A DNA stretch of 52,361 bases, taken from positions 1 to 52,361 of the forward strand of contig NZ_LITU01000008.1 in the NCBI RefSeq assembly GCF_001280595.1. Direction: 5' to 3'. Position 1 is the stretch's first letter; each line of letters opens with the position of its first letter. The translations under genes were made by a program, and so were the position numbers. The notes beneath the pieces were generated by a model. It was not told the DNA's origin, made no database searches, and was given only the letters and a program-made list of their open reading frames with translations. Positions 1 to 9,778 of this stretch are shown piece after piece. Origin of the DNA: Paenibacillus xylanivorans (GTDB lineage Bacteria > Bacillota > Bacilli > Paenibacillales > Paenibacillaceae).

Positions 1-80
1 TGGTGGTTTTTATTTGTTTATAAATAAGAAAATTAGAATTAACTATTAGCTTGGATAAAGGGAACTATATGACTTAACAT

Positions 81-113
81 AGAAAACGCCACCTCGATAT
101 GAGGGGCGTTTTC
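81..113. terminator. Terminator of the gene upstream of the window
   Basis: A 10 bp perfect stem (AGAAAACGCC with GGCGTTTTCT) carries an inner CCTC/GAGG stem. It is A-rich before and T-rich after, so it could stop transcription in both directions. It isolates guaB from whatever lies to the left. Positions 1-80 hold no gene I can support. Confidence 0.75.
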
Positions 114-195
114 TATATATAGAATGAACCTGTCCGTATGAGAAATACAGTTGTATTCATCAGGCAATACACCTAATATAACCAGGGACTTTCCC

Positions 196-225
196 TTGAC
201 AGTCTAAATAACGCTTTGCTAAGAT
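196..225 (+). promoter_or_regulatory. Sigma-A promoter of guaB
   Basis: The -35 TTGACA (196-201) and -10 TAAGAT (220-225) are separated by 18 bp. Transcription would start near 232, giving a leader of about 100 nt before the guaB GTG. I recognise no known riboswitch in that leader. Confidence 0.7.
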
Positions 226-306
226 GGCAATAATAAATTTTTCAGAAAACGTATTTTCGGCATAAAATACAGCCTGGGATCTTCGGGTTTTGGACCGTAA
301 AGCTGA

Positions 307-1788
<1,482 letters not shown>

Positions 1789-1812
1789 TCTGAATTGTGT
1801 TAATTATTTCCA

Positions 1813-1851
1813 GGGCAGGCTTGGCGATTTTCGCCGGGCCTGTCTTTTTTT
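1813..1851 (+). terminator. guaB terminator
   Basis: GGGCAGGCTTGGCGA pairs with TCGCCGGGCCTGTC (one mismatch and a bulge) and is followed by seven T. Confidence 0.9.
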
Positions 1852-2212
1852 GCGGATACCCCTGTGATAGAATAGAACAAGCGGTGATGATCCTTTAATG
1901 GATTAGGGCGTTGCGGCGGTTTTTTGACGTGAGTCTATGAAACTACTTCTGACAATGAATTTTGAGTGATAGAAGAGGGTTGCCCAGCTAAAAAATAAGC
2001 GCGGACGTCCTTTTACATAAGCATTTCATTTAATGCTAACTAAGTGACAATCGATTCGAACTATAGGAGCAATGACATTGCTCTTTCGATACAGCGCATA
2101 TACTACACATCTCACACATCATCTTCACCTGATAGGGACTAAGAAAATATCGCAGCTCAAGCTGCACTGAAGCACACAATAGAAAGCTTCGGACCGAAGG
2201 GAGTATTCATCA
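1852..2212 (+). other. dacA upstream region, no gene
   Basis: About 360 bp with no convincing ORF. It holds a short inverted repeat (GCAGCT, AA, AGCTGC) at 2154-2167 and the dacA ribosome binding site GAAGGGAG at 2195-2202. Several TTGAC-like hexamers occur but none has a good -10 at 16-18 bp, so I do not assign the dacA promoter. Confidence 0.5.
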
Positions 2213-3601
2213 TTGAAAGCCAAAAAAATGAATAAGAAAAAACGTCAAATGCTCAAAAAGAGCGTAGCCTCGGTTATGCTGATTAATATGCTCTGCATGT
2301 CTGCGGTAATGCCTGTTATGGCTGCTGCAAATGATTCAGGACAGGTGTTGACCGCTGCTGCTACAACAACGAAAACAGAAAAAGCCGTGGACATTCCTTC
2401 GGCAGACTCACTGGGACTCGATGTTAAGTCAGCCGTGCTGATGGAAGCCTCAACGGGTCAGATTCTACTCAATGTTAATGCCGATAAAGCAATGCCGCCT
2501 GCCAGTATGACGAAAATGATGACAGAGTATATTGTGGCTGAGCAGGTCAAACAAGGGAAATTTAGCTGGGATGATGTCGTTACAGTCAAAAAGAATGCAG
2601 CGCAAAGTGTTGGCTCTCGAATTTTCCTCGCTGAAGGTGATCAGCATACTATTAAGGAACTATACATCGCCATGGCTGTAGGATCAGCCAATGATGCTAC
2701 AGTAGCTTTGGCTGAACACATCGCTGGTTCCGAGGAAGCTTTTGTGAAAATGATGAATGATGAAGCGAAGCGTATGGGAATGAAAGATAGCTATTTCATC
2801 AACTCCACAGGTCTGGATCGTGCGGATATGCCTGCGGATTTCCGTCCAACTGAAGATAAAGAAATCGTTATGTCGGCACGAGATGCAGCCATTTTGTGCA
2901 GATATATCATCAGGGACCACCCGGACTACAAAGATTTTACAACAATTCAATCCTATAAATTTCGTCCCAATGACAAAGATCCAATTATTAACTATAACTG
3001 GATGCTGGAAGCGAATAAAAATATAACCAATTTCAAAAGCTATGCCTACGAGGGTCTGGACGGGATGAAAACAGGCCATACCACGAACGCAGGGAATAAC
3101 TTTACAGGAACGGCTGAACGTGATGGCATGCGTCTGATTAGTGTGGTTATGGGTACGGATTCAGAGCCGGCGCGTTTCAGAGAAACGAAGAAAGTATTGG
3201 ATTACGGTTATAACAACTTTGAAGTTAAACAGGCGGTTGCTGCCAAAACTAAAGTCACAGGCTGGGAAGCTGTACCTTTGAAAAAAGGGACGGAAACGAC
3301 AGTACCTGTAGTGACTGATAATGCTGTTAGTTTCGTTGTACCCAAAGGTACTCAAAACTTGGATGTCACTTTTAAAGCCAATGTAACTGAAGCTGATAAG
3401 CTGGTTGCTCCAATCAAGGCCGGAACCAAAGTTGGGACGGTTACTTATACGTATAAAGCGGACGGAATCGAACCTCAGGAGAAGACAGTGAATCTCATTA
3501 CCGCAGAAGAAGCTGAAAAAGGCGGTTGGTTCCGTCTCTTCTTCCGTGCAGTGAAAGATTTCTTCGTTGATCTGTTTGATGGCATTAAAAACCTGTTCTA
3601 A
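2213..3601 (+). CDS. dacA: D-alanyl-D-alanine carboxypeptidase (PBP5 type)
   Basis: Low-molecular-weight penicillin-binding protein that removes the terminal D-Ala from peptidoglycan stem peptides at the outer face of the membrane. Seen: a basic N-terminus and signal peptide ending near MPVMAAA (about residue 38), the three active-site motifs SMTK (Ser98), SAN (about 157) and KTG (about 285), then the C-terminal beta domain and an amphipathic tail rich in Phe that acts as the membrane anchor in this family. The TTG at 2213 is chosen because GAAGGGAG lies 10 bp upstream; the ATG at 2228 would be 25 bp away. Length (462) is slightly above Bacillus DacA. Conserved neighbour of guaB and pdxST. 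Confidence 0.95.
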   Translation: MKAKKMNKKKRQMLKKSVASVMLINMLCMSAVMPVMAAANDSGQVLTAAATTTKTEKAVDIPSADSLGLDVKSAVLMEASTGQILLNVNADKAMPPASMTKMMTEYIVAEQVKQGKFSWDDVVTVKKNAAQSVGSRIFLAEGDQHTIKELYIAMAVGSANDATVALAEHIAGSEEAFVKMMNDEAKRMGMKDSYFINSTGLDRADMPADFRPTEDKEIVMSARDAAILCRYIIRDHPDYKDFTTIQSYKFRPNDKDPIINYNWMLEANKNITNFKSYAYEGLDGMKTGHTTNAGNNFTGTAERDGMRLISVVMGTDSEPARFRETKKVLDYGYNNFEVKQAVAAKTKVTGWEAVPLKKGTETTVPVVTDNAVSFVVPKGTQNLDVTFKANVTEADKLVAPIKAGTKVGTVTYTYKADGIEPQEKTVNLITAEEAEKGGWFRLFFRAVKDFFVDLFDGIKNLF

Positions 3602-3695
3602 TAGACAAGGTTCGAAAGAAGACGCGGTAATATGACATTATTAGTATAGTGTCGTTAGGCCATTGACAAAATCCAAGTAATTCCGACCTGATGGA

Positions 3696-3724
3696 TTGTA
3701 TATTTACAATTTTTCCGGTAAAAT
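3696..3724 (+). promoter_or_regulatory. Candidate promoter for the pdxS remnant and pdxT
   Basis: TTGTAT (3696-3701), 17 bp, TAAAAT (3719-3724). It lies about 120 bp before the pdxS remnant and would still serve pdxT. A second TTGACA at 3663-3668 has no good -10 partner. Confidence 0.45.
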
Positions 3725-3845
3725 ATCAAGTTAGAATTCTACGTACGAATCAGTTAAAAAGTCTATTGTTCTTCTAACTGACACTGCATATTCCAAATCC
3801 TGTTCATGGACAAGAACGACACATCCATTACGATAGGGTTGGGGT

Positions 3846-4016
3846 ATGGAAGCGGGAATAGCACGCATTAAAAGAGGTGCCAAAGCTCGGATCGGACATT
3901 ACGTTGAAGCCAAGGTCTTGGGTGAAGCGTTGCGCCGGATCGGTGAAGGGGCTTCCATGATCCGTACCAATTTCAAACTTGCACCTTCCGAGCGCATGCA
4001 GAATCGCGGCTGGTAA
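3846..4016 (+). pseudogene. pdxS: pdxS reduced to 56 codons by in-frame internal losses
   Basis: The 56-residue reading frame is a chain of four collinear pieces of PdxS, the ~294-residue synthase subunit that makes pyridoxal phosphate from ribose 5-phosphate, glyceraldehyde 3-phosphate and ammonia. The pieces are the N-terminal ARIKRG (family: RVKRG), AKARIGHYVEAKVL, GEALRRIGEGASMIRT and the C-terminal KLAPSERMQNRGW. Frame, start and stop are kept, while most of the TIM barrel, including the N-terminal segment with the ribose-binding Asp and Lys, is gone. It ends 18 bp before pdxT, exactly where intact pdxS normally sits. It cannot be an active synthase. Either it is a decayed gene with an intact copy elsewhere, or the sequence lost material in assembly. 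Confidence 0.85.
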
Positions 4017-4034
4017 GAGAAAGGTGGATTTTAA

Positions 4035-4625
4035 ATGAAGATCGGCGTATTAGCACTTCAAGGGGCAGTCACCGAGCATATTCGTAGTATTGAACGGGCC
4101 GGAGCAGAAGGATTGGCGATCAAACAGGTTCAGCAACTCGAGGAGCTGAATGGGTTGATTCTTCCTGGCGGCGAGAGTACTACGATTGGTAAACTGATGC
4201 GCAAATATGGTTTCATGGAAGCCATTCGGGCATTCGCTGCTGAGGGGAAACCGGTATTCGGCACCTGTGCTGGTTTGATTGTTATGGCTAAACATATTGC
4301 AGGACAAGAGGAAGCTCATCTGGAGCTAATGGATATGACCGTCTCCAGAAATGCTTTTGGACGGCAGAGGGAAAGCTTTGAAACGGATCTCCCGGTAAAA
4401 GGCATTGAGGAGACGGTAAGGGCTGTGTTCATACGAGCACCCCTGATTGAGAGTGTGGGGGAAGAGGTAGAGGTTCTCTCCATTTACAAGGATGAGATTG
4501 TTACTGCTCGCCAGGGGCATCTGCTGGCTTGCTCCTATCATCCTGAACTGACAGATGATTATCGACTGCATGCTTACTTTGTAGACATGGCTAGGTCGTA
4601 TAAACAGCCTGTACAGAACCAATAG
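4035..4625 (+). CDS. pdxT: Pyridoxal 5'-phosphate synthase glutaminase subunit
   Basis: Class I glutamine amidotransferase that releases ammonia from glutamine and channels it to PdxS. The 196 residues match the usual family length. Seen: start KIGVLALQGAVTEH, the GGEST motif (about 46-50), the nucleophile elbow GTCAGLIV (Cys about 79) and the C-terminal catalytic SYHPEL (His about 168, Glu about 170). The ribosome binding site is AGAAAGGTGG, about 7 bp before the ATG. It looks fully intact although its partner just upstream is broken, so it would need a PdxS made from another locus to have a role. Confidence 0.96.
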   Translation: MKIGVLALQGAVTEHIRSIERAGAEGLAIKQVQQLEELNGLILPGGESTTIGKLMRKYGFMEAIRAFAAEGKPVFGTCAGLIVMAKHIAGQEEAHLELMDMTVSRNAFGRQRESFETDLPVKGIEETVRAVFIRAPLIESVGEEVEVLSIYKDEIVTARQGHLLACSYHPELTDDYRLHAYFVDMARSYKQPVQNQ

Positions 4626-4893
4626 TGATTAATATACAAACCTATGATCTGCCGGTGAATCGGATCAGTCCTCCAGAGGCTCACAAGGCTTGCTGGCTCG
4701 GTACTGTCTGGTCAGATGCCTGCTGTAGCCCGTATCTGCTTCCAAAGCGGGAATCACGGCGTAGGGTAGCGCCGGAGGGCATAGGTTGTTTTTTAACATT
4801 GAAGAATGATGAAATTATACGGGGCCGCAAAGCTTTGGAATGAGTTCGTAAGGAAGGTTTCTACTTTGTGGTGTTACTTAGGAGGGGTATCTA
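4626..4893 (+). other. pdxT-serS spacer with a doubtful 72-codon ORF
   Basis: This 268 bp spacer lies where a serine T-box leader is common in Firmicutes, but the T-box core TGGNACCGCG is absent; the nearest text is AGGGTAGCGCCGG near 4766, and there is no terminator with a T-run. An ORF starting at a GTG that overlaps the pdxT stop (4625-4843) runs through most of it. Its product resembles nothing I know, is rich in Cys, Arg and Pro, and has no ribosome binding site of its own beyond possible translational coupling. I treat it as probably non-coding. Confidence 0.4.
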
Positions 4894-6177
4894 GTGCTTG
4901 ATGTGAAAATATTGCGGAATGAGTACGCACGTGTTGAAGAAGCGTTGACGAAACGTGGCAAATCGCTGGATCTAATCGCCGGGTTCACGGACATGGATGC
5001 CAAGCGTCGCGAGTTGCTGCAAGAGAGTGAAAACCTGAAAAGTCGCCGGAATACGGTATCCGGAGAAGTTGCCAAGCTTAAAAAGAGTGGTGAAAATGCG
5101 GACGAGTTGATCCTTGAGATGCGTGAAGTCTCCGATCGGATCAAAGCAATGGATGAAGAAGTGCGTGAGTTGGAAGTGAAAATCAACGATCTGACTATGG
5201 CGATTCCGAACATCCCTAACGAGAGTGTACCTGTTGGTGCATCCGAAGATGATAATGTGGAGATTCGTCGTTGGGAAGAGCCGAAGGCATTTTCATTTAC
5301 ACCAAAAGCACACTGGGAAATTGCACAGGATCTCGATATTCTTGATTTCGAAGCGGCTGCTAAAGTAACAGGCTCCCGTTTCACCTTTTATAAAGGGCTG
5401 GGTGCCCGTTTGGAACGCGCTTTGATCAACTTTATGATGGATCTGCACAGCGATCAGCATGGATACGAAGAGATTTTGCCTCCATACATCGTAAACCGCG
5501 ACAGCTTGTTTGGAACGGGCCAACTGCCGAAGTTCGAGGAAGACCTGTTCAAGCTGAAAGATACCGAGTACTATTTGATACCTACCGCTGAAGTTCCGGT
5601 AACGAACTATCATCGTGAAGAGATTCTAAATGCAGACCAACTGCCGAAGCACTTTGTAGCATACAGCTCTTGTTTCCGATCCGAAGCAGGTTCTGCTGGA
5701 CGGGATACACGCGGCTTGATTCGTCAGCACCAGTTCAATAAAGTGGAGTTGTTGAAATTGTCTTCTCCTGAGACCTCTTATGAGGAATTGGAGAACATGA
5801 CTCAAAATGCGGAACGTGTGCTTCAATTATTGGGGCTGCCTTACCGTGTTCTGACGTTGTGTACAGCAGATATGGGTTTCACGTCTGCCAAAACGTATGA
5901 CATTGAGGTCTGGTTGCCGGAAAGCAATACGTATCGTGAAATCTCGTCTTGCTCCAACTGTGAAGACTTCCAAGCACGTCGGGCTAATATCCGTTTCCGT
6001 AGAGAGCCAAAAGCGAAACCGGAATTTGTTCATACGTTAAATGGTTCAGGACTGGCAGTGGGGCGTACAGTTGCTGCTATACTGGAGAACTACCAACAAG
6101 AAGATGGAACAGTGGTTATTCCTGAAGCACTGCGTCCTTACATGGGCGGAGTCAGCGTGATCGCACGTCGTTCCTAG
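4894..6177 (+). CDS. serS: Seryl-tRNA synthetase
   Basis: Class II aminoacyl-tRNA synthetase charging tRNA-Ser in the cytosol. Seen: the long N-terminal antiparallel coiled coil (about residues 25-105, rich in Lys/Glu/Arg heptads) that grips the long variable arm of tRNA-Ser; motif 2 as [20 protein letters not shown] (about 265-285); motif 3 as [19 protein letters not shown] near the C-terminus. The 427 residues match the family. The GTG start has TTAGGAGGGG about 8 bp upstream. The cognate tRNA-Ser gene lies 2.8 kb downstream. A strong bidirectional hairpin follows. Confidence 0.97.
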   Translation: MLDVKILRNEYARVEEALTKRGKSLDLIAGFTDMDAKRRELLQESENLKSRRNTVSGEVAKLKKSGENADELILEMREVSDRIKAMDEEVRELEVKINDLTMAIPNIPNESVPVGASEDDNVEIRRWEEPKAFSFTPKAHWEIAQDLDILDFEAAAKVTGSRFTFYKGLGARLERALINFMMDLHSDQHGYEEILPPYIVNRDSLFGTGQLPKFEEDLFKLKDTEYYLIPTAEVPVTNYHREEILNADQLPKHFVAYSSCFRSEAGSAGRDTRGLIRQHQFNKVELLKLSSPETSYEELENMTQNAERVLQLLGLPYRVLTLCTADMGFTSAKTYDIEVWLPESNTYREISSCSNCEDFQARRANIRFRREPKAKPEFVHTLNGSGLAVGRTVAAILENYQQEDGTVVIPEALRPYMGGVSVIARRS

Positions 6178-6201
6178 GAAGTTCAATTAAATGAATGAAA
6201 T

Positions 6202-6264
6202 AAAAACCGTCTCCTGACAAATGGAAATTTAGAACTTTCCATGTTCACAAGGAGACGGTTTTTT
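6202..6264. terminator. Bidirectional terminator between serS and the SLH remnant
   Basis: AAAAACCGTCTCCT pairs with AGGAGACGGTTTTTT, with a second inner stem ATGGAAA/TTTCCAT. It can stop serS on the plus strand and the convergent genes on the minus strand. Confidence 0.9.
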
Positions 6265-6329
6265 GTAGTTTATTGCTTATAACGACTTTATGTTAGCTAT
6301 AATCATTACCTATGCGAACGCATAATATA

Positions 6330-6645
6330 TTAGTTCACGTATTCTATGGAGCGCAGCGCACGAACCAGGATCATAAGTGCTTCGTCTGTGGTTACTGCCT
6401 GTTTCGGTTCGAAGGAGGTACCCAATATCATCAGGATCTGCCGACGCTTTCTCCATTCCGAAGAAATGCTGAAAATAGCTAATCGAATCTCCCTTGTATA
6501 CGTCGTCAGCTTTATAGTCAATGGCGTTACCCGCCAATACATGTGTCATTAGGCCTGCAGCCAATACGGTCGTCTTAACGGCACGTTTTCTAGCGTTTCC
6601 GGCTTTAAGCATTTGCTGATGTACATTCTTTCTTTTCTTTTCCAT
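6330..6645 (-). pseudogene. Small SLH-like secreted protein, frameshifted
   Basis: Reading from ATG 6645 (AAGGAG 8 bp upstream) gives a basic N-terminus, a hydrophobic segment (TTVLAAGLMTHVLAGNA) and then about 40 residues ending DPDDIG. The match to an S-layer-homology-like motif then continues only in the next frame as TSFEPKQAVTTDEALMILVR, ending at 6330. One extra G in a GGG run near 6418 explains the break: removing it joins DDIG to TSFEP. Without correction the frame continues with unrelated residues to 6310. SLH segments bind pyruvylated cell-wall polymer, but one short motif alone is weak for that role. It may be a recent mutation or a base-call error. It lies just downstream of the YheC/YheD gene on the same strand. 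Confidence 0.6.
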
Positions 6646-6672
6646 CTTTTCCACTCCTTATTAAATGTCGAA

Positions 6673-8703
6673 CTAACGCAAAGAAAGAGCAAACGGAATC
6701 ATATGCTGTGCGACTTCAAACTCCCTATGCGTAGAACCGATTTTGTTCATATTCACTTCAAAAATCCAAATCTCACCCAACGAATCGATCCCTACATCAA
6801 TGCCCACCTCACAGATCCGCTCCTTCACATGGCCAGCAATATGATTAGCCGTCATGATCGCCATCTGTTGCAGTCTCGTTAGCATGACTTCTTCCTTTTG
6901 AGGGAACTCATGCCGAGATAGCCAGTCCCATGTCGTAAATGCACGTAGTGACCCGGCGTGGTTGACAACCTTATGCTCGCTTTGAGTAGAGAGAAAAGGA
7001 AATGCAGAAATGAATGACCATTTCCCGCTTCCGTTCTGGACCAAATGCAGTCTTATATGAAAAGGAAGTCTGTTCCGGGTCTCGCTTCGAATAAACTTTT
7101 GAATAATAAACCCCTTTTTGGACGCAAGCATGAAGATCAGTTGCCCGAACTCCTCATCATTTATTTTGTGAACATGCTCGTGAGCTTTTACGGCGAAGCC
7201 ATCCTGTTCACGTTGAACAACGATAATTCCATTACCGAATGAGCCTATAGAGGGCTTAATGATGGAAGTCCCATAAGTATCAATGAAAGCCAAAATCTCT
7301 TGAACTCTTTCTACGGCACTATACGGGATTAGATAGGAAGCGAGCTCTGCATTGTCTTCAAGTATTTCGTATATCTTTTTCTTGCTAAAGGAACCTCCGT
7401 TTCGTTCATCAGTGAAAGGCACATGTCTTAAAGCCTCGTATACATCACTGTAAATTGTATTTCCACGTGCTTTCAATCTGTCATAGACCACATCGGGGAA
7501 GGGGCAATACCGTGCTTCCCACTCCCCGTCTTCCAGGACGTATCCTTTGATATAGCGCAATTCCGCATGAACATCGTGTGGAGCAAAATAATAGAAAGCT
7601 GCATTATTCCACTTTGCTGAATACGCACAGGCAGCCGCGAGTTGCTTATCACTGGGGTCATTGGTTAGCATGGCAATAACGGGATGGGGTGCTACTTGTC
7701 CGGCTTTAGCTACATATTGCGCATATTCAATGGCTCTTTCTGCTCGTGCCTGTTCATGAAACTGTGTTTGGGGGCTAATATTAGCTTCTAAAAACAGTAT
7801 TCGGCCTGCCGGAGTCACGATAAAATCCATGCCAAGCTCATCAATGAGAAAGGAATATGAACGGTTAATTGCCTCCGCCATACGAATAGCTAGCCGCTCC
7901 ATTTCACCGCTGAGCTGATCCGCATGATCCGGGAATAAACGATAGAACATATCAGCTGCATCCTCAATGCGACCACCTTTACTTATATTGCTGATGATGG
8001 AATCCGTAATCCCAATGCGGGCATACATCCTGGTCAGGGCCCATCGTCCCGTTCCATCGCGCTGAATATGTATTCGGAAATCAACAACTTCTCCCTTTTC
8101 GGTCAGGCACGGAATGTAGGGCTGAATAATATAGGAGCTTTGAGCGAGCTTTTCCTGCAAAACTTCCTGTAAACCAGAATAATCAAGCAAGATGGCTTCG
8201 TTTTGCTGACGCGTTACGTAGCGATCGTTTATCTTTTTGACTGTGAAAATGGCATTGCCTCGGCGTCCTTGATCAGGTTTAACTAAAACTTCTCCGTGAA
8301 CATCCAAATAAGCAAGGAATTGATTCAGATCCAGCAAGCATTCCGTCGGAATGAGGTGATCTTTAAAGAGAGGTTCCAGTTTCCTCTGAATGTCGTTTTT
8401 TCCGTGAATCAGAAATGTTGTAAAGGGGACCCTCCGGCGCAGCCAGTTCTCACATTCAGGCCTGCTCTTAACAGGATCAGGTGCTTCATTAAGCACCACG
8501 TCTGGGAGGGAGACATTCCTTAAAATCCATGAATTTCCCTCCAGGAAGGTACCATGAATTAATTCCTGTTCCATATCAATGCGGCTGGCATCAAAAAAGA
8601 AAACACTCGCTCCCTTTTTCATTCCCTCCGAAATCAATTGGCTGATTCGCTCCTCTGGCAACGTGTTCAAAGGGTCATTTTTGCGATACACACCTATAAA
8701 CAA
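6673..8703 (-). CDS. Double YheC/YheD-family ATP-grasp protein (spore coat associated)
   Basis: The protein (676 residues) contains two successive copies of the YheC/YheD fold, an ATP-grasp-like family found in endospore formers and linked to the spore coat. Copy 1 spans about residues 1-345: VLVKPDQGRRGNAIF for nucleotide binding, then DELGMDFIV and ILFLEANISPQTQF as the metal-binding strand. Copy 2 spans about 350-676: SIIKPSIGSFGNGIIVV and GIDVGIDSLGEIWIFEVN. Single family members are usually 350-450 residues, so this is a tandem fusion. The TTG start at 8703 is the best available; GTG at 8691 is an alternative. The substrate is unknown. No promoter was assigned. Confidence 0.85.
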   Translation of the reverse strand: MFIGVYRKNDPLNTLPEERISQLISEGMKKGASVFFFDASRIDMEQELIHGTFLEGNSWILRNVSLPDVVLNEAPDPVKSRPECENWLRRRVPFTTFLIHGKNDIQRKLEPLFKDHLIPTECLLDLNQFLAYLDVHGEVLVKPDQGRRGNAIFTVKKINDRYVTRQQNEAILLDYSGLQEVLQEKLAQSSYIIQPYIPCLTEKGEVVDFRIHIQRDGTGRWALTRMYARIGITDSIISNISKGGRIEDAADMFYRLFPDHADQLSGEMERLAIRMAEAINRSYSFLIDELGMDFIVTPAGRILFLEANISPQTQFHEQARAERAIEYAQYVAKAGQVAPHPVIAMLTNDPSDKQLAAACAYSAKWNNAAFYYFAPHDVHAELRYIKGYVLEDGEWEARYCPFPDVVYDRLKARGNTIYSDVYEALRHVPFTDERNGGSFSKKKIYEILEDNAELASYLIPYSAVERVQEILAFIDTYGTSIIKPSIGSFGNGIIVVQREQDGFAVKAHEHVHKINDEEFGQLIFMLASKKGFIIQKFIRSETRNRLPFHIRLHLVQNGSGKWSFISAFPFLSTQSEHKVVNHAGSLRAFTTWDWLSRHEFPQKEEVMLTRLQQMAIMTANHIAGHVKERICEVGIDVGIDSLGEIWIFEVNMNKIGSTHREFEVAQHMIPFALSLR

Positions 8704-8863
8704 TCCATCACCCCATCATGAAAAAGTCTACATTTAATTATATAGGGCAGGGCTGAACAGATTCTGAACATCAATTTTAATCGTCAGATAGCACTGTGTA
8801 CTTTTATTTAGTATGGGGTATTCCCTTCTTGATAAAATGGATATATAAATTCTTATAAAAAGG

Positions 8864-8893
8864 TTGCTTTTTGGCATACAATTATGTTATGAT
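8864..8893 (+). promoter_or_regulatory. Promoter of tRNA-Ser
   Basis: TTGCTT (8864-8869), 18 bp, TATGAT (8888-8893), about 30 bp before the mature tRNA 5' end. Confidence 0.6.
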
Positions 8894-8929
8894 CAATTTC
8901 GTTGGCAAGTTTATAAAAGTTAATGTCCT

Positions 8930-9018
8930 GGAGAGGTACCGAAGCGGTCATAACGGGGCGGTCTTGAAAACCGTTAGGGGGCAACTCCACGTGGGTTCGA
9001 ATCCCACCCTCTCCGCCA
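8930..9018 (+). tRNA. tRNA-Ser (anticodon TGA)
   Basis: Acceptor arms GGAGAGG and CCTCTCC pair perfectly, with discriminator G and encoded CCA (9016-9018). The anticodon stem CGGT/ACCG holds loop CTTGAAA with anticodon TGA at 8965-8967, reading UCN codons. The T arm is GTGGGTTCGAATCCCAC. A long variable arm (about 8972-8991, GGGGGCAACTCC core) is diagnostic of class II tRNA-Ser. It sits downstream of serS as in Bacillus. Confidence 0.96.
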
Positions 9019-9035
9019 TACTACACTTATAATAA

Positions 9036-9066
9036 GGATTCGAGCGATAAGCTCGGGTCCTTTTTT
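9036..9066 (+). terminator. tRNA-Ser terminator
   Basis: GGATTCGAGC pairs with GCTCGGGTCC (one G-T pair), followed by six T. Confidence 0.9.
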
Positions 9067-9160
9067 GCATATATTTATACATCTAGCGCAGTCGTACAAA
9101 CGCTGTATTTCCAGAGCATGTTTACGAAAGAAATTCAGTTTGTTTCAATATCTGTGTGAT

Positions 9161-9190
9161 GCATAAAAACATCCGAATCGCCGCACTTTA
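9161..9190 (+). promoter_or_regulatory. Candidate sigma-G promoter for the small spore genes
   Basis: GCATA (9161-9165), exactly 18 bp, then CACTTTA (9184-9190). This matches the forespore sigma-G pattern GNATR-N18-CATNNTA with one mismatch. It lies 21 bp before the ATG at 9212, leaving a very short leader. Confidence 0.4.
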
Positions 9191-9211
9191 TATAAGAGTG
9201 GAGGTGGTAAG

Positions 9212-9553
9212 ATGAACCGCGATTTAAACATAGATCAGACGGAGCTTGTAGGTGCTTGGCAGGAGAGGTTGCCCGAAGTTCTAAATGTCGGAGATCAGGC
9301 TCAGGTTATGGCTGACGAGGCTGATCAACAGGCTATTCGAATTCACATCGCAACAGCGGGACACCAGATGTACTCTTTTGATTTCAAGTGTGCCTATGTC
9401 GATTCTCGTGAAGTCAATGTGCAGCTGATTGATGTGGAACGTGATGGCAGGACTACGGATGAGCGGACAGAGCCCATTCAGGAATTGGCTCAGGACTACA
9501 CGCGTCATATTCATGAATGCGCCCAGTCGTTGCAACCCAAAACCAGACAGTAG
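9212..9553 (+). CDS. Hypothetical protein, 113 residues
   Basis: I do not recognise this protein. It is soluble with no signal peptide or membrane segment and is acidic, with alternating beta-prone segments (AIRIHIATAG, MYSFDFKCAYVD, EVNVQLIDVERDG). A start at 9212 is supported by GGAGGTGG 5 bp upstream. Two more small genes follow in the same direction, the last an sspP-like spore gene, and a sigma-G-like promoter lies just upstream, so a spore-related role is inferred only from position. Confidence 0.75.
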   Translation: MNRDLNIDQTELVGAWQERLPEVLNVGDQAQVMADEADQQAIRIHIATAGHQMYSFDFKCAYVDSREVNVQLIDVERDGRTTDERTEPIQELAQDYTRHIHECAQSLQPKTRQ

Positions 9554-9578
9554 GCAGAAGTCAAAGGAGTGGTAATAC

Positions 9579-9755
9579 GTGAGCAAAGCCAAAGCTGGAA
9601 CAGATAAAAACTTGCAAAATGTAGTCGCCGATCTGGATCAGATACCTGTGAATAGTCACCATGCCCAACAGATTCAACAGGACTCGAATGACCGTCGGCA
9701 CCAGGATTCCATGAATCATGACAAAACGGAAGATATGGATCCGTCCCATTCCTAA
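9579..9755 (+). CDS. Small hydrophilic protein, 58 residues
   Basis: GTG start with AAAGGAG 8 bp upstream; the frame runs to TAA at 9753-9755. The product is rich in Asp, His, Gln and Asn (start MSKAKAGTDKNLQNVV, end EDMDPSHS), with no hydrophobic segment. The N-terminal MSKAK resembles MSKPK of the next gene. Composition and position between a probable spore operon start and an sspP-like gene suggest a minor small acid-soluble spore protein, but I cannot name a family. Confidence 0.65.
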   Translation: MSKAKAGTDKNLQNVVADLDQIPVNSHHAQQIQQDSNDRRHQDSMNHDKTEDMDPSHS

Positions 9756-9778
9756 TCCAACGAAAAGGGGGGAACAAC

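Noticed and set aside
3663..3668. TTGACA as -35 for the pdxS/pdxT promoter
   Set aside because: The sequence 16-18 bp downstream (ACCTGA region) is not a usable -10.
4625..4843. 72-codon ORF overlapping the pdxT stop
   Set aside because: No own ribosome binding site, odd composition and no familiar motif; kept only as a comment on the spacer.
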